DNA of 16,687 nucleotides from Firmicutes bacterium UBA1393 (lineage in GTDB: Bacteria > Bacillota > DTU025). The notes beneath the pieces are model-generated. The model saw nothing but the letters and a program-made list of their open reading frames with translations, did no database searches and was not told the origin of the DNA. Below, in pieces: positions 7,345 to 14,159 of the stretch. A program made the position numbers and the translations under genes. The first letter of the stretch is position 1, and every line of letters starts with the position of its first letter. The DNA lies in contig DBQN01000025.1 in NCBI GenBank assembly GCA_002305255.1, positions 13,954 to 30,640 on the forward strand, in the 5' to 3' direction.

Positions 7345-7375
7345 TGCGGGCGCCGAGCAAGGCCCGGCGCCCGCA
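7345..7375 (-). promoter_or_regulatory. Stable hairpin between binding-protein and ATPase genes
   Basis: TGCGGGCGCCG (7345-7355) pairs perfectly with CGGCGCCCGCA (7365-7375) around a 9-base loop. No U-run follows on the minus strand, so it is not a classic terminator. It sits in the only sizeable gap (116 bases) of the transport operon, after the binding-protein gene. A hairpin in this position can protect the upstream message from 3' decay and so favour excess binding protein, as known for maltose-type operons. Confidence 0.6.
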
Positions 7376-7423
7376 GCGCACTCATGCGTTATGGTAACCG
7401 TGAATCACGGACGCTGCGATATC

Positions 7424-8539
7424 CTACTTGACATCCTTACCGAAGATGATCGAGCCGACCAGATAACGGTAGAACTGGCCGTTGTTGCTCAGACGCTCCA
7501 TCTGCACGGGCACGCCGGCCTCGGCCTGGAACACCTTCTGAACGGCTGCCATGTCGCGGATGTTGAGCTTCTTCTCAACTGCGAGCTTCGCGATCTCCAC
7601 AGAGGCGGTGGAGTTCAGGTAGGAGCTCGCCACAGGCCATGTGGCGAAACGTCCGGCCAGCCCCTTAGAGACCAGCACGTCGTTGATCGCCTTGACGATC
7701 GCGGGGAAGTTGCCCTTCATATCATCGGTTATGGCGAGGCCAAGAGCCGCCGGATAACCGTGGGTCGGGCTCGGGCAGCACTGCTCAGGGAAGATCGCTC
7801 CGGCCTTCACGACGGCGGTAATCAGAGGCTCCTGCATACCGCAGTTGGTGGAGAACACGGCGATGTCCTTACCATGTGCGGCCACCTGCCGCGGTACATC
7901 CTCCAGCACGAACTGCTGAGCAGCCGACAGACCGCCCTCGCCGAGCGGGTCGGGAGCGTTCACGAAGATGAACTCCATACCAAGCCTCTTACAGGTCGCT
8001 TCCATGATGTCGCGCCTCTCGGCGAGGTCGACATAGCTCATGTGACGAGGGAAGGAGTAGTGGAGGAACTTCTTCGCGCCCATCTTGTGTGCCAGCTCAA
8101 CAATGGTGGTTCCCCTGAGGATATTGTTGGGGATCAGGGACACATCGGCAACCCTCTCCACCATGGCGGGATCCTCGTGAGGCTCGCCAACGACGAAGAT
8201 GAGGTCAGGCCTGGTTTCGCGCGCCTTGCGGATGGCGGCAATGGTTCCGGGTACGCCCTGGTTGATGACGATGGCCTTGATGTTTCTGTCAGCGGCCAGC
8301 GCCTGTACCTGGGCTATGAAGGTCTCCTGCTCCTGCATGAAGTTGTCGGGGTAAGTGCGGTGCTCCAGAAGGCCGGGATACTTAGCAATGGCGGCCTCGG
8401 CGCCTCTGTACTCATCCTCACCCTGCGACACTGTGCCGGTGATGATGCCGATCTTGAACGCCGTTTGCCCCATTGAAGTGCTTGTCAGGCTCAGCATGAG
8501 TGCAAGGACAGCGATCAACAGGACGATCCGTTTGGTCAT
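7424..8539 (-). CDS. DUF3798 periplasmic-type substrate-binding protein
   Basis: This 371-residue exported protein resembles the DUF3798 family, which looks like the periplasmic binding proteins of sugar/BMP importers but has no assigned ligand. After the signal peptide, the mature part starts AFKIGIITGTVSQGEDEYRG. Conserved-looking blocks follow: TYPDNFMQEQET, VINQGVPGTIAAIRK, FVVGEPHEDPAMV, HYSFPRHMSYVDLAERRDIM, FSTNCGMQEPLI and FPEQCCPSPTHGYPAALG, the last with adjacent cysteines. The signal peptide (MTKRIVLLIAVLALMLSL, then TSTSMGQTA) has no lipobox cysteine, so the protein is predicted to be released rather than lipid-anchored. I start at the ATG at 8539, which has GGAGAGGTGA 5 bases upstream and places the signal peptide at the N-terminus. 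A longer form to 8635 would bury it. It is the first gene of the operon. Confidence 0.88.
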   Translation of the reverse strand: MTKRIVLLIAVLALMLSLTSTSMGQTAFKIGIITGTVSQGEDEYRGAEAAIAKYPGLLEHRTYPDNFMQEQETFIAQVQALAADRNIKAIVINQGVPGTIAAIRKARETRPDLIFVVGEPHEDPAMVERVADVSLIPNNILRGTTIVELAHKMGAKKFLHYSFPRHMSYVDLAERRDIMEATCKRLGMEFIFVNAPDPLGEGGLSAAQQFVLEDVPRQVAAHGKDIAVFSTNCGMQEPLITAVVKAGAIFPEQCCPSPTHGYPAALGLAITDDMKGNFPAIVKAINDVLVSKGLAGRFATWPVASSYLNSTASVEIAKLAVEKKLNIRDMAAVQKVFQAEAGVPVQMERLSNNGQFYRYLVGSIIFGKDVK

Positions 8540-8785
8540 TAGGGTCACCTCTCCCTTTAAGAGTCTCCAGTCGCAGCCTCGCTGCGCCGGTGTGAGTTTC
8601 AAATACATTCTCCACAGGCCTTTGGATTCCTGCAAACCATTATTCAGCTGTGATCACGGATAAACTTCACTACACTTCAGCTGCGTCTTAGGAGATTTCG
8701 ACTCCGCCCCAATGACCGCCCGTGATTCTGACACCGTGCCGCGCATACAGTCAAACTAGACTACCGCCCAGAGGGAGTGGAACAG
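8540..8785. other. Divergent control region between the transport operon and glpX
   Basis: These 246 bases must hold the promoters of both divergent units, but I see no strong -35/-10 pair for either. Present are a small stem CGCAGC/GCTGCG (8572-8577 with 8581-8586) in the predicted leader of the binding-protein gene, a TGTGATCACG palindrome-like block near 8650, and a direct repeat TTCAGCTG at 8643-8650 and 8676-8683, spaced 33 bases apart (about three helical turns). The repeats could be operator sites. Nothing here is strong enough to assign. Confidence 0.35.
8773..8777 (+). promoter_or_regulatory. Ribosome binding site that decides the glpX start
   Basis: GGGAG ends 8 bases before the TTG at 8786. 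The in-frame GTG at 8777 overlaps the last base of this site and so cannot use it. Confidence 0.6.
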
Positions 8786-9793
8786 TTGCGTGCTGTTGAA
8801 GACCGCGAGCGCGAGATCATGCTGGAGCTTGTCAGGGTGACTGAGACTGCGGCACTGCTGGCAGGTCGCTGCATGGGCATGGGCGACAAGGAACTTGTTG
8901 ATGCTGCAGCAGTTGATGGAATGCGCGGAATGCTCTCGCTAGTCAACATAAGCGGCAGGGTGGTTATTGGCGAGGGCGAGAAGGACCGGGCCCCCATGCT
9001 CTACAACGGCGAGCGTGTGGGCACGGGCCTCGTCGAAGACGAGTTGGATATTGCTGTTGACCCTGTGGAGGGCACTCGCCTGGTGGCCGACGGACTCCCG
9101 AACGCGCTATCAGTTATCGTGGCAGCCGCCCGCGACTCGCTCATGCCGGTTCCCACGTTCTACATGCACAAGCTGGCCGTGGGCCAGCGGGCCAGGGATT
9201 ATATTGACATAAACGCGCCGGTTCGTGAGAACTTGCGCGTGGTGGCCGCTGCACTCGGCAAGAAGGTTCGCGACCTTACTGTAGTGATCCTGAACCGCCC
9301 GCGCCACGCCGACCTCGTGCGAGAAGTTCGCGAGGCCGGCGCCCGCATCAAGTTCATCCAGGACGGCGACGTTGCCGGCGCCATCTCAACATCAGTGCCT
9401 GACACAGGTGTCGACATGCTCATGGGCACCGGCGGGGCGCCAGAAGCCGTGCTCGCAGCGGCGGCCCTGAAATGCCTCGGCGGCGAGATCCAGACTAAGA
9501 TGTGGGTGCGCGACGCAGAAGACGAGGCAAGGGCCAGGGCCGCCTCATTCGAGGATACGACTCAGGTATACACCTCCGAGGATCTCGCGAAAGGCAAGAG
9601 CATCGTGTTCTGTGCCACCGGCATCACCGACGGCGACATGCTCAAGGGCGTCAGATACAACGGCGAGCATGCCACTACCGACTCAATCGTGATGCGCGCC
9701 CGCACCGGAACTGTGAGACGCATTCAGACCAGCCACGACCTATCCAAGAAGACCCTCCACTCGTTCAGGGCCGGGAGGGAGATGCCTGTGTGA
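8786..9793 (+). CDS. glpX: Class II fructose-1,6-bisphosphatase GlpX
   Basis: GlpX removes the 1-phosphate from fructose-1,6-bisphosphate, the committed step of gluconeogenesis, using divalent metal in the cytoplasm. The 335-residue sequence matches the family along its length. Recognisable blocks are ELVRVTETAALLAGR at the N-terminus, GDKELVDAAAVDGMR, VVIGEGEKDRAPMLYNGE, the metal/phosphate-binding DIAVDPVEGTRL, LTVVILNRPRHADLVREVREAG, IQDGDVAGAI, GTGGAPEAVLAAAALKCLGG, and FCATGITDGDMLKGV near the end. I prefer the TTG at 8786, which has GGGAG 8 bases upstream. The GTG at 8777 lies on the ribosome site itself. It is the only plus-strand gene between the control region and metG, and its last 29 bases overlap the end of a convergent minus-strand gene. 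No terminator is visible after it. Confidence 0.95.
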   Translation: MRAVEDREREIMLELVRVTETAALLAGRCMGMGDKELVDAAAVDGMRGMLSLVNISGRVVIGEGEKDRAPMLYNGERVGTGLVEDELDIAVDPVEGTRLVADGLPNALSVIVAAARDSLMPVPTFYMHKLAVGQRARDYIDINAPVRENLRVVAAALGKKVRDLTVVILNRPRHADLVREVREAGARIKFIQDGDVAGAISTSVPDTGVDMLMGTGGAPEAVLAAAALKCLGGEIQTKMWVRDAEDEARARAASFEDTTQVYTSEDLAKGKSIVFCATGITDGDMLKGVRYNGEHATTDSIVMRARTGTVRRIQTSHDLSKKTLHSFRAGREMPV

Positions 9794-10658
9794 CCACGTT
9801 CAGCACCGAGGTCGTGGCCTCCTCTCCGTTGAGCTTGATCACGACCTCGTGCCCGCCTTCCGACAGGCCCATCTCCGCCAGACCCGTGAGTGACAGCCGC
9901 CTCATGCAGCCAGGCAGGATCAGGCTGTCGGGCACCGGTACCGACACGCGCGACCCACCGCGCCTCACCTCAATCTTGCCAGATGCCCACGTATAGAACG
10001 GCCCATCATTGTGCACGTCTATCCACGCCCCATCGGCCCCAACGGTGAGCCCGTCGGCCCACAACCACCGTGGTGAGCCCTGCGCGCGTCGCGCACCAGA
10101 TGGCTTCACCAGCACTGTGACATCAACCCGCGCGCCTGTCGCCGCGCCGGCGGATGTGGTGCCGGCTGCAGTCGCGGTCGACGCTGCAGCGATCGAAGTT
10201 GCAGCCGACACCACTGGGCGCGCTGTTATGGATAGCACTGCAGCCGCCCCGAGCGTTTTCTTGAGCGCCACCGAACTGTCGGCGCGGATCCGTACTACGC
10301 CCGAGGCTCCGGGCATCACAACCAAATACCTCGGTTCTACCGTGAGAATCGAAGCCGCTCGACTCGACCCTGCGGCTCTCACGGAACCCCACATGTCGTG
10401 CATAGCGTCGCTGAACTGCATCTCCAGGCTGACGGCAGACGAACCCGAGTTGCGTATCTTCACAGATCCGACTTCAGTTTGGGCTATCCACAAAAACGAA
10501 CCGAGCTCGGCCTGGATCAACGACGGGCTCACACTCACATCAACAGCAGCCGAAGTTGCGGTGGTAGGAAACGGCATGGCCGCGGCAGGCGGACATGCGG
10601 CCAGTGCCACCGCTGCGAGCACGACTGCGCCCGCGCATACCGAAAGCGCCCGCCTCAT
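9765..10658 (-). CDS. Exported PapD-like / DUF916-like Ig-fold protein
   Basis: This is a 297-residue exported protein of uncertain family. The N-terminus is a clear signal peptide (MRRALSVCAGAVVLAAVALAAC). LAAC ending at Cys22 fits a lipobox, while AAA before MPF fits a signal peptidase I site, so membrane anchoring is possible but unproven. The first domain has VSVSPSLIQAELG, VGSVKIRNSGSSAVSLEMQF and ILTVEPRYLVVMPGASGVVRIRA, a pattern like the first lobe of pilus chaperones (PapD) or DUF916 proteins. An Ala/Thr/Ser-rich stretch at about 150-175 links to a second beta-rich domain. AGGAGGT lies 8 bases before the ATG. The gene follows the 10732-11247 gene by 73 bases and is probably co-transcribed. 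Its end overlaps glpX by 29 bases. The chaperone reading is inference; no usher gene is in the window. Confidence 0.72.
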   Translation of the reverse strand: MRRALSVCAGAVVLAAVALAACPPAAAMPFPTTATSAAVDVSVSPSLIQAELGSFLWIAQTEVGSVKIRNSGSSAVSLEMQFSDAMHDMWGSVRAAGSSRAASILTVEPRYLVVMPGASGVVRIRADSSVALKKTLGAAAVLSITARPVVSAATSIAAASTATAAGTTSAGAATGARVDVTVLVKPSGARRAQGSPRWLWADGLTVGADGAWIDVHNDGPFYTWASGKIEVRRGGSRVSVPVPDSLILPGCMRRLSLTGLAEMGLSEGGHEVVIKLNGEEATTSVLNVVTQASPSRP

Positions 10659-10668
10659 GTTGCACTAC

Positions 10669-10687
10669 CTCCTAAAGGGCAGAGGAG
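10669..10687 (-). promoter_or_regulatory. Short stem over the ribosome site of the PapD-like gene
   Basis: On the minus strand CTCCT (10683-10687) can pair with AGGAG (10669-10673) across 9 bases. The latter is the core of the AGGAGGT ribosome site 8 bases before the ATG at 10658. Five pairs is weak on its own. I record it because the first gene of the same pair has a much stronger version of the same arrangement. Confidence 0.3.
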
Positions 10688-10731
10688 AGCAGAGCCCCCC
10701 TCCGCCGTCGAAATGCACTCCGTGATACTGG

Positions 10732-11247
10732 TTACGGAACTATCTGTTCGGCTGTGAAGAGAATAGTCGTGGTGTAGCACTCGCCGGGCACCGTTATGGG
10801 AGCGTCCGCGAACTCGATCACTTGCTTCAGGTGTACAGTGTGATCTACGGATATGGCCCCCTCGCTAGAGTAAGTTCCAATCCTCACGGGGCTCGTGGTC
10901 AGGTCGCTGTAGGTCAGGCCATCGTCGATCCGGTATTGCAGCGGGTTCGCCAGGGTTTTGGAGCCGTTCACCATGCAGCTGTTGCTCCCGTGGATGCTCA
11001 GATGAAAGCCCACATTCGCAGCAGCGTTTACCGTAAACGCGCCGGGCATGTCGTTTGAGCCGGGCTCGAGATCAAGCCAGTCGATCCGCGCTTTGCTCAC
11101 AGTTATCCTCACGGTGCTCATGACCTGACCTCTCAGCTCGACGCTGCTCTCGGCGCCAACACCGAGAGGGAGCGCGACCGCAAGGGCCATGGCAACCACT
11201 AGCAGGACCATGCCCCGAATTCGGCTAAATCTCGCCGATCTGTACAT
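10732..11247 (-). CDS. Exported beta-rich protein, pilin-subunit-like, unknown
   Basis: This 171-residue exported protein has no family I can name with confidence. Its signal peptide (residues 1 to about 29) ends ALPLGVGA before ESSVELRG. The mature part alternates short hydrophobic strands and turns (VELRGQVMSTVRITVSKA, AFTVNAAANVGFHLSIHG, YTTTILFTAEQ), as expected for a single Ig-like beta-sandwich such as fimbrial subunits, DUF4402 or spore-coat-U-like proteins. Two cysteines (in NSCMVNG and GECYTTT) could form a disulfide. The ATG at 11247 has GGGAGGGG 6 bases upstream. That ribosome site lies inside a 13-bp inverted repeat. The neighbour downstream is the PapD/DUF916-like gene, suggesting a subunit-partner pair. 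A longer start at 11313 lacks support and would hide the signal peptide. Confidence 0.75.
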   Translation of the reverse strand: MYRSARFSRIRGMVLLVVAMALAVALPLGVGAESSVELRGQVMSTVRITVSKARIDWLDLEPGSNDMPGAFTVNAAANVGFHLSIHGSNSCMVNGSKTLANPLQYRIDDGLTYSDLTTSPVRIGTYSSEGAISVDHTVHLKQVIEFADAPITVPGECYTTTILFTAEQIVP

Positions 11248-11249
11248 GA

Positions 11250-11300
11250 AATACCCCTCCCAATGAAGTGAGACGTGCGCACCGTCATGGGAGGAGTATT
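11250..11300 (-). promoter_or_regulatory. 13-bp stem that masks the ribosome site of the 11247 gene
   Basis: AATACCCCTCCCA (11250-11262) and TGGGAGGAGTATT (11288-11300) are inverted repeats with one difference. In the minus-strand RNA that difference becomes a U-G wobble, so all 13 positions can pair. The 3' arm contains the whole GGGAGGGG ribosome site and ends 2 bases before the ATG at 11247. The 25-base loop itself has a smaller stem, GACG with CGTC. When folded, ribosome access should be blocked. No real U-run follows, so a terminator is less likely. It also lies between tatD and the exported pair, so it could limit read-through expression. Confidence 0.65.
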
Positions 11301-11353
11301 CCCCAAGTGCCATATACTTCCTGTCACCCTATCGAGCGGTTCTGCCTCGCCCG

Positions 11354-12124
11354 CTAGAGTGATATTCCGAACACGCTTTTCACCGTGGCCGTCGTGGCGG
11401 CAGCCACCTGCTCTGTGCTGATGCCCTTTATCTCGGCGATCCGCTCAGCTACATGCCTGACGTACGCGGGCTCATTGCGCTCTCCTCTGTGCGGAACCGG
11501 AGTCAAGTAAGGACCGTCCGTTTCCACCATCATGCGATCCAGCGGAACTTGGCGAACTACCTCGGCGAGCTTGCGGGCGTTCGAGAAGGTCACCGGACCG
11601 GCAATGGAGATGTGACACCCCATCTTGAGCAGCTCAGCCGCCATTTCCGGGCTGCCCGAATAGCAGTGCAACACGATGGCGGGAATACGCCCGACGTAGT
11701 CACGCAGAACGTCCATGGTGTCGCGGTGGGCATCTCTATTGTGGATCTCCACCGGCACACCGTGCTCGCGAGCCATCTCCATCTGCGCCCTGAACACCTT
11801 CATCTGCTCGTCTCTTGGGCTCAGGTCGCGATAGTAGTCAAGGCCGATCTCCCCGATGCCGACCACTCCTGCCGCGCTCAGCAGGCTCTCGATCTCGCCC
11901 AGCTGCGACTGGCCGATTCCCGCCGCATCGTGCGGATGTATGCCGACAAGCGCGTACACCCCGCTCACATCGCGGGCGTTGTTGACAGCTCTGCGAGAGG
12001 AAGCGACGTCGTAACCGGGATTGATCACTGCCTCAACACCGGCTATGCGTGCCTTTGCCATGACGGCCTCCACGCCTTCGACGTAGGAGTCGTCATCGAG
12101 GTGGCAGTGGGCGTCGATCAGCAC
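11354..12124 (-). CDS. tatD: TatD/YabD-family metal-dependent hydrolase
   Basis: This 256-residue protein is of the TatD family, TIM-barrel metal enzymes with 3'-exonuclease or related nuclease activity; B. subtilis YabD occupies the same locus. Metal-binding and family motifs are all present: DAHCHLDD at residues 4-11, GIHPHDA, GIGEIGLDYYRDLSP with the metal Glu, PVEIHNRDAH, VLHCYSG and VETDGPYLTPVPHRGERNEP with the catalytic Asp. Length is typical (about 255-265). The start is the GTG at 12124, 2 bases after the metG stop, with AAGGTGA supplied by the end of metG, so the two are translationally coupled as in many Bacillota. The physiological substrate is not settled for this family. Confidence 0.95.
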   Translation of the reverse strand: MLIDAHCHLDDDSYVEGVEAVMAKARIAGVEAVINPGYDVASSRRAVNNARDVSGVYALVGIHPHDAAGIGQSQLGEIESLLSAAGVVGIGEIGLDYYRDLSPRDEQMKVFRAQMEMAREHGVPVEIHNRDAHRDTMDVLRDYVGRIPAIVLHCYSGSPEMAAELLKMGCHISIAGPVTFSNARKLAEVVRQVPLDRMMVETDGPYLTPVPHRGERNEPAYVRHVAERIAEIKGISTEQVAAATTATVKSVFGISL

Positions 12125-12126
12125 GC

Positions 12127-14115
12127 CTACTTCACCTTACTCCCGTTGGATATGGGCTTATCGGGCGTCAGCGTCGCCAGCACCATCGGCTCGCCGGTGG
12201 TTGATGCAGCCAGCAGCATGCCGTTGGATACCTCGCCGCGCAGCTTAGCGGGCTTGAGGTTCGCCACCACCACTATCTGCTTGCCCACGAGATCGGCCGG
12301 GGAGTAGTGCTTCGCGATCCCCGCTACGATCTGACGACGCTCCCAACCCAGATCTACCTGGATCTTCATGAGCTTCTCGGAGCCTTTCACCGGCTCAGCC
12401 TCGACAACGGTGGCGACGCGCAAGTCGACCTTGGCGAAGTCATCGATGGTTATCTGCTCCTCCGACGGCGGAGCCACGTCAGCGGGGGCAGCAGCGGGAG
12501 CCGGAGCGAGCTCCGGTGACGCGGAAGGTGCTGCAGTCACGGCCTGCGCGGCGGCGCGACGTTGCGCCTCAGCCTTGGCATCATAACGCGGATAGACCGG
12601 ATCGCCACGCCGCACTTCGGTTCCGGGCTCTAGGCCGCCCCAACGTGCTGCCTCCCAGCCTGCCTCTAGGGGCGAGATATCCAGTCCGAGCTGGCGCCAG
12701 AGTTCGCGGCATCCGGTGGTAATCACAGGGGCTAGGAGCACTGCCGACACCCTGACAGTCTCAGCTATGTTGTAGAGTACGGTCGACAGCCTCACTCTGC
12801 CTTCGTCAGTCTTGGCCAGACTCCACGGGGCCACGTCGTCGATGTATTTGTTCGCCGCCCCTACCAGGCGGAATACCTCGGCAAGGCCGTCCTGGAACGC
12901 GAGCTTGTCGAAGGCGTCGGCGGCGCGGTCCATGACCTCGTCGGCCAGTGTGGGCAGGAGCCTGTCGGCCTCAACCTGCTCGTCGAGGGGCTGCGGAGTC
13001 GGCACGCGCCCGTCGGTGAACTTGTTGATCATGGCCGTAGCCCTGCTCAACAGGTTCCCAAGGTCATTGGCGAGGTCGGCATTGACCCGGTAGATGAAGT
13101 TCATCCGCGAGAAATCGCCGTCCTGGCCAAACGGGACTTCACGGAGCATGAAGTATCGAACGGCATCAACGCCGAACTCCGCGGCGTATTCCTCAGGCTT
13201 GATGACGTTGCCTCTAGACTTGGACATCTTCTCGCCTTCCACCGTCCACCAGCCGTGCCCAAACACCTGGCCGGGAAGGGGCAGGCCCAACGACATGAGC
13301 AGCGCAGGCCAAATCACGGAGTGGAAGCGCACTATCTCCTTGCCCATCACGTGGACGTCGGCCGGCCAGTAGCGCGCGAACTTCTCGGGATCGTCAAGGT
13401 AGCCTGCGGCGGTGATGTAGTTGGTGAGCGCATCGATCCAGACGTAAGCAACGTGGCCGGGAGCGAAGGTCACTGGCACACCCCAAGAGAAGGTCGTTCG
13501 AGATACACACAGGTCATCCAAGCCGCCCTCGATGAACTTGATCATCTCGTTACGCCTGCTCACCGGCTGTATGAACTCCGGATGGGCCTTGATGTGCTCC
13601 AGCAGCGGCTGCGCGTACTTGGAGAGGCGGAAAAAGTAGGCCTCTTCCTGCGTCCACTCGACTTCGCGGCCACAGTCAGGGCACTTGCCATCGACGAGCT
13701 GGGTTTCGGGGAAGAAGGCTTCGTCGGGTGTGCAGTACCACCCTTCATAGCTTCCTTTGTATATGTCTCCTTTGGCGTAGAGCTGCTCGAACACCTTCTG
13801 GACAACAGCGACGTGATCGGCGTCGGTGGTCCGGATGAAGCGGTCGTTTGAGATGTCCAGTAACTTCCACAGGTCGGCGAAGCTGGCAGCGACTTTGTCG
13901 ACATAGGCCTGCGGGGTGAAGCCCTCTGCGGTGGCCTTGCGCTCTATCTTCTGGCCATGCTCATCAGTGCCAGTGAGGAAGTACACGTCATATCCGCGCA
14001 TCCGTTTGTATCTAGCCATGGCATCGCAGGCCACGGTGGTATAGGCGTGCCCCAGGTGAGGCAGGTCGTTCACGTAGTAGATCGGGGTGGTTATGTAAAA
14101 CGATTGTGGTTTCAT
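12127..14115 (-). CDS. metG: Methionyl-tRNA synthetase
   Basis: This enzyme charges methionine onto initiator and elongator tRNA-Met in the cytoplasm. The 662-residue class I synthetase starts MKPQSFYITTPIYYVN. The HIGH-type motif is PHLGH (about 19-23) and the KMSKS motif is EKMSKSRGN (KMSKS about 296-300). The knuckle region has one CPDC pair (Cys145, Cys148) but CTPD where four-cysteine forms have a second CxxC, so zinc binding may be altered. An Ala/Pro-rich linker (about 520-560) leads to a C-terminal EMAP-II/Trbp111-like tRNA-binding domain from ITIDDFAKVDLRVATVV onward. I use the ATG at 14115, which has GGGGAGGA 6 bases upstream; the ATG at 14139 has none. The predicted leader is only about 40 bases, too short for a T-box or SAM riboswitch. 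Confidence 0.97.
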   Translation of the reverse strand: MKPQSFYITTPIYYVNDLPHLGHAYTTVACDAMARYKRMRGYDVYFLTGTDEHGQKIERKATAEGFTPQAYVDKVAASFADLWKLLDISNDRFIRTTDADHVAVVQKVFEQLYAKGDIYKGSYEGWYCTPDEAFFPETQLVDGKCPDCGREVEWTQEEAYFFRLSKYAQPLLEHIKAHPEFIQPVSRRNEMIKFIEGGLDDLCVSRTTFSWGVPVTFAPGHVAYVWIDALTNYITAAGYLDDPEKFARYWPADVHVMGKEIVRFHSVIWPALLMSLGLPLPGQVFGHGWWTVEGEKMSKSRGNVIKPEEYAAEFGVDAVRYFMLREVPFGQDGDFSRMNFIYRVNADLANDLGNLLSRATAMINKFTDGRVPTPQPLDEQVEADRLLPTLADEVMDRAADAFDKLAFQDGLAEVFRLVGAANKYIDDVAPWSLAKTDEGRVRLSTVLYNIAETVRVSAVLLAPVITTGCRELWRQLGLDISPLEAGWEAARWGGLEPGTEVRRGDPVYPRYDAKAEAQRRAAAQAVTAAPSASPELAPAPAAAPADVAPPSEEQITIDDFAKVDLRVATVVEAEPVKGSEKLMKIQVDLGWERRQIVAGIAKHYSPADLVGKQIVVVANLKPAKLRGEVSNGMLLAASTTGEPMVLATLTPDKPISNGSKVK

Positions 14116-14159
14116 GCAGAGTCCTCCCCAGTGTTTCACCTGCTACAGACTAAGTCGAG

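Noticed and set aside
7325..8476. A long plus-strand open frame (383 codons) opposite the binding-protein gene.
   Set aside because: It is the antisense shadow of a clear coding region in high-GC DNA, rich in His, Arg and Gly, with no ribosome site and no recognisable motif. Similar shadows at 3644-4114, 5029-5601, 6090-6920 and 11453-12307 were dropped for the same reason.
8645..8662. TGTGATCACG as a CRP-type operator between the transport operon and glpX.
   Set aside because: The half-sites touch each other without the six-base spacer of a CRP site, and no other support was found.
11250..11300. The inverted repeat as an invertible (phase-variation) element.
   Set aside because: No recombinase gene lies nearby, the segment between the arms is only 25 bases with no promoter, and inversion would not change gene orientation in any useful way.
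14116..14159. A T-box or SAM riboswitch ahead of metG.
   Set aside because: The predicted leader is only about 40 bases, with no specifier loop, no T-box sequence and no terminator-antiterminator pair.
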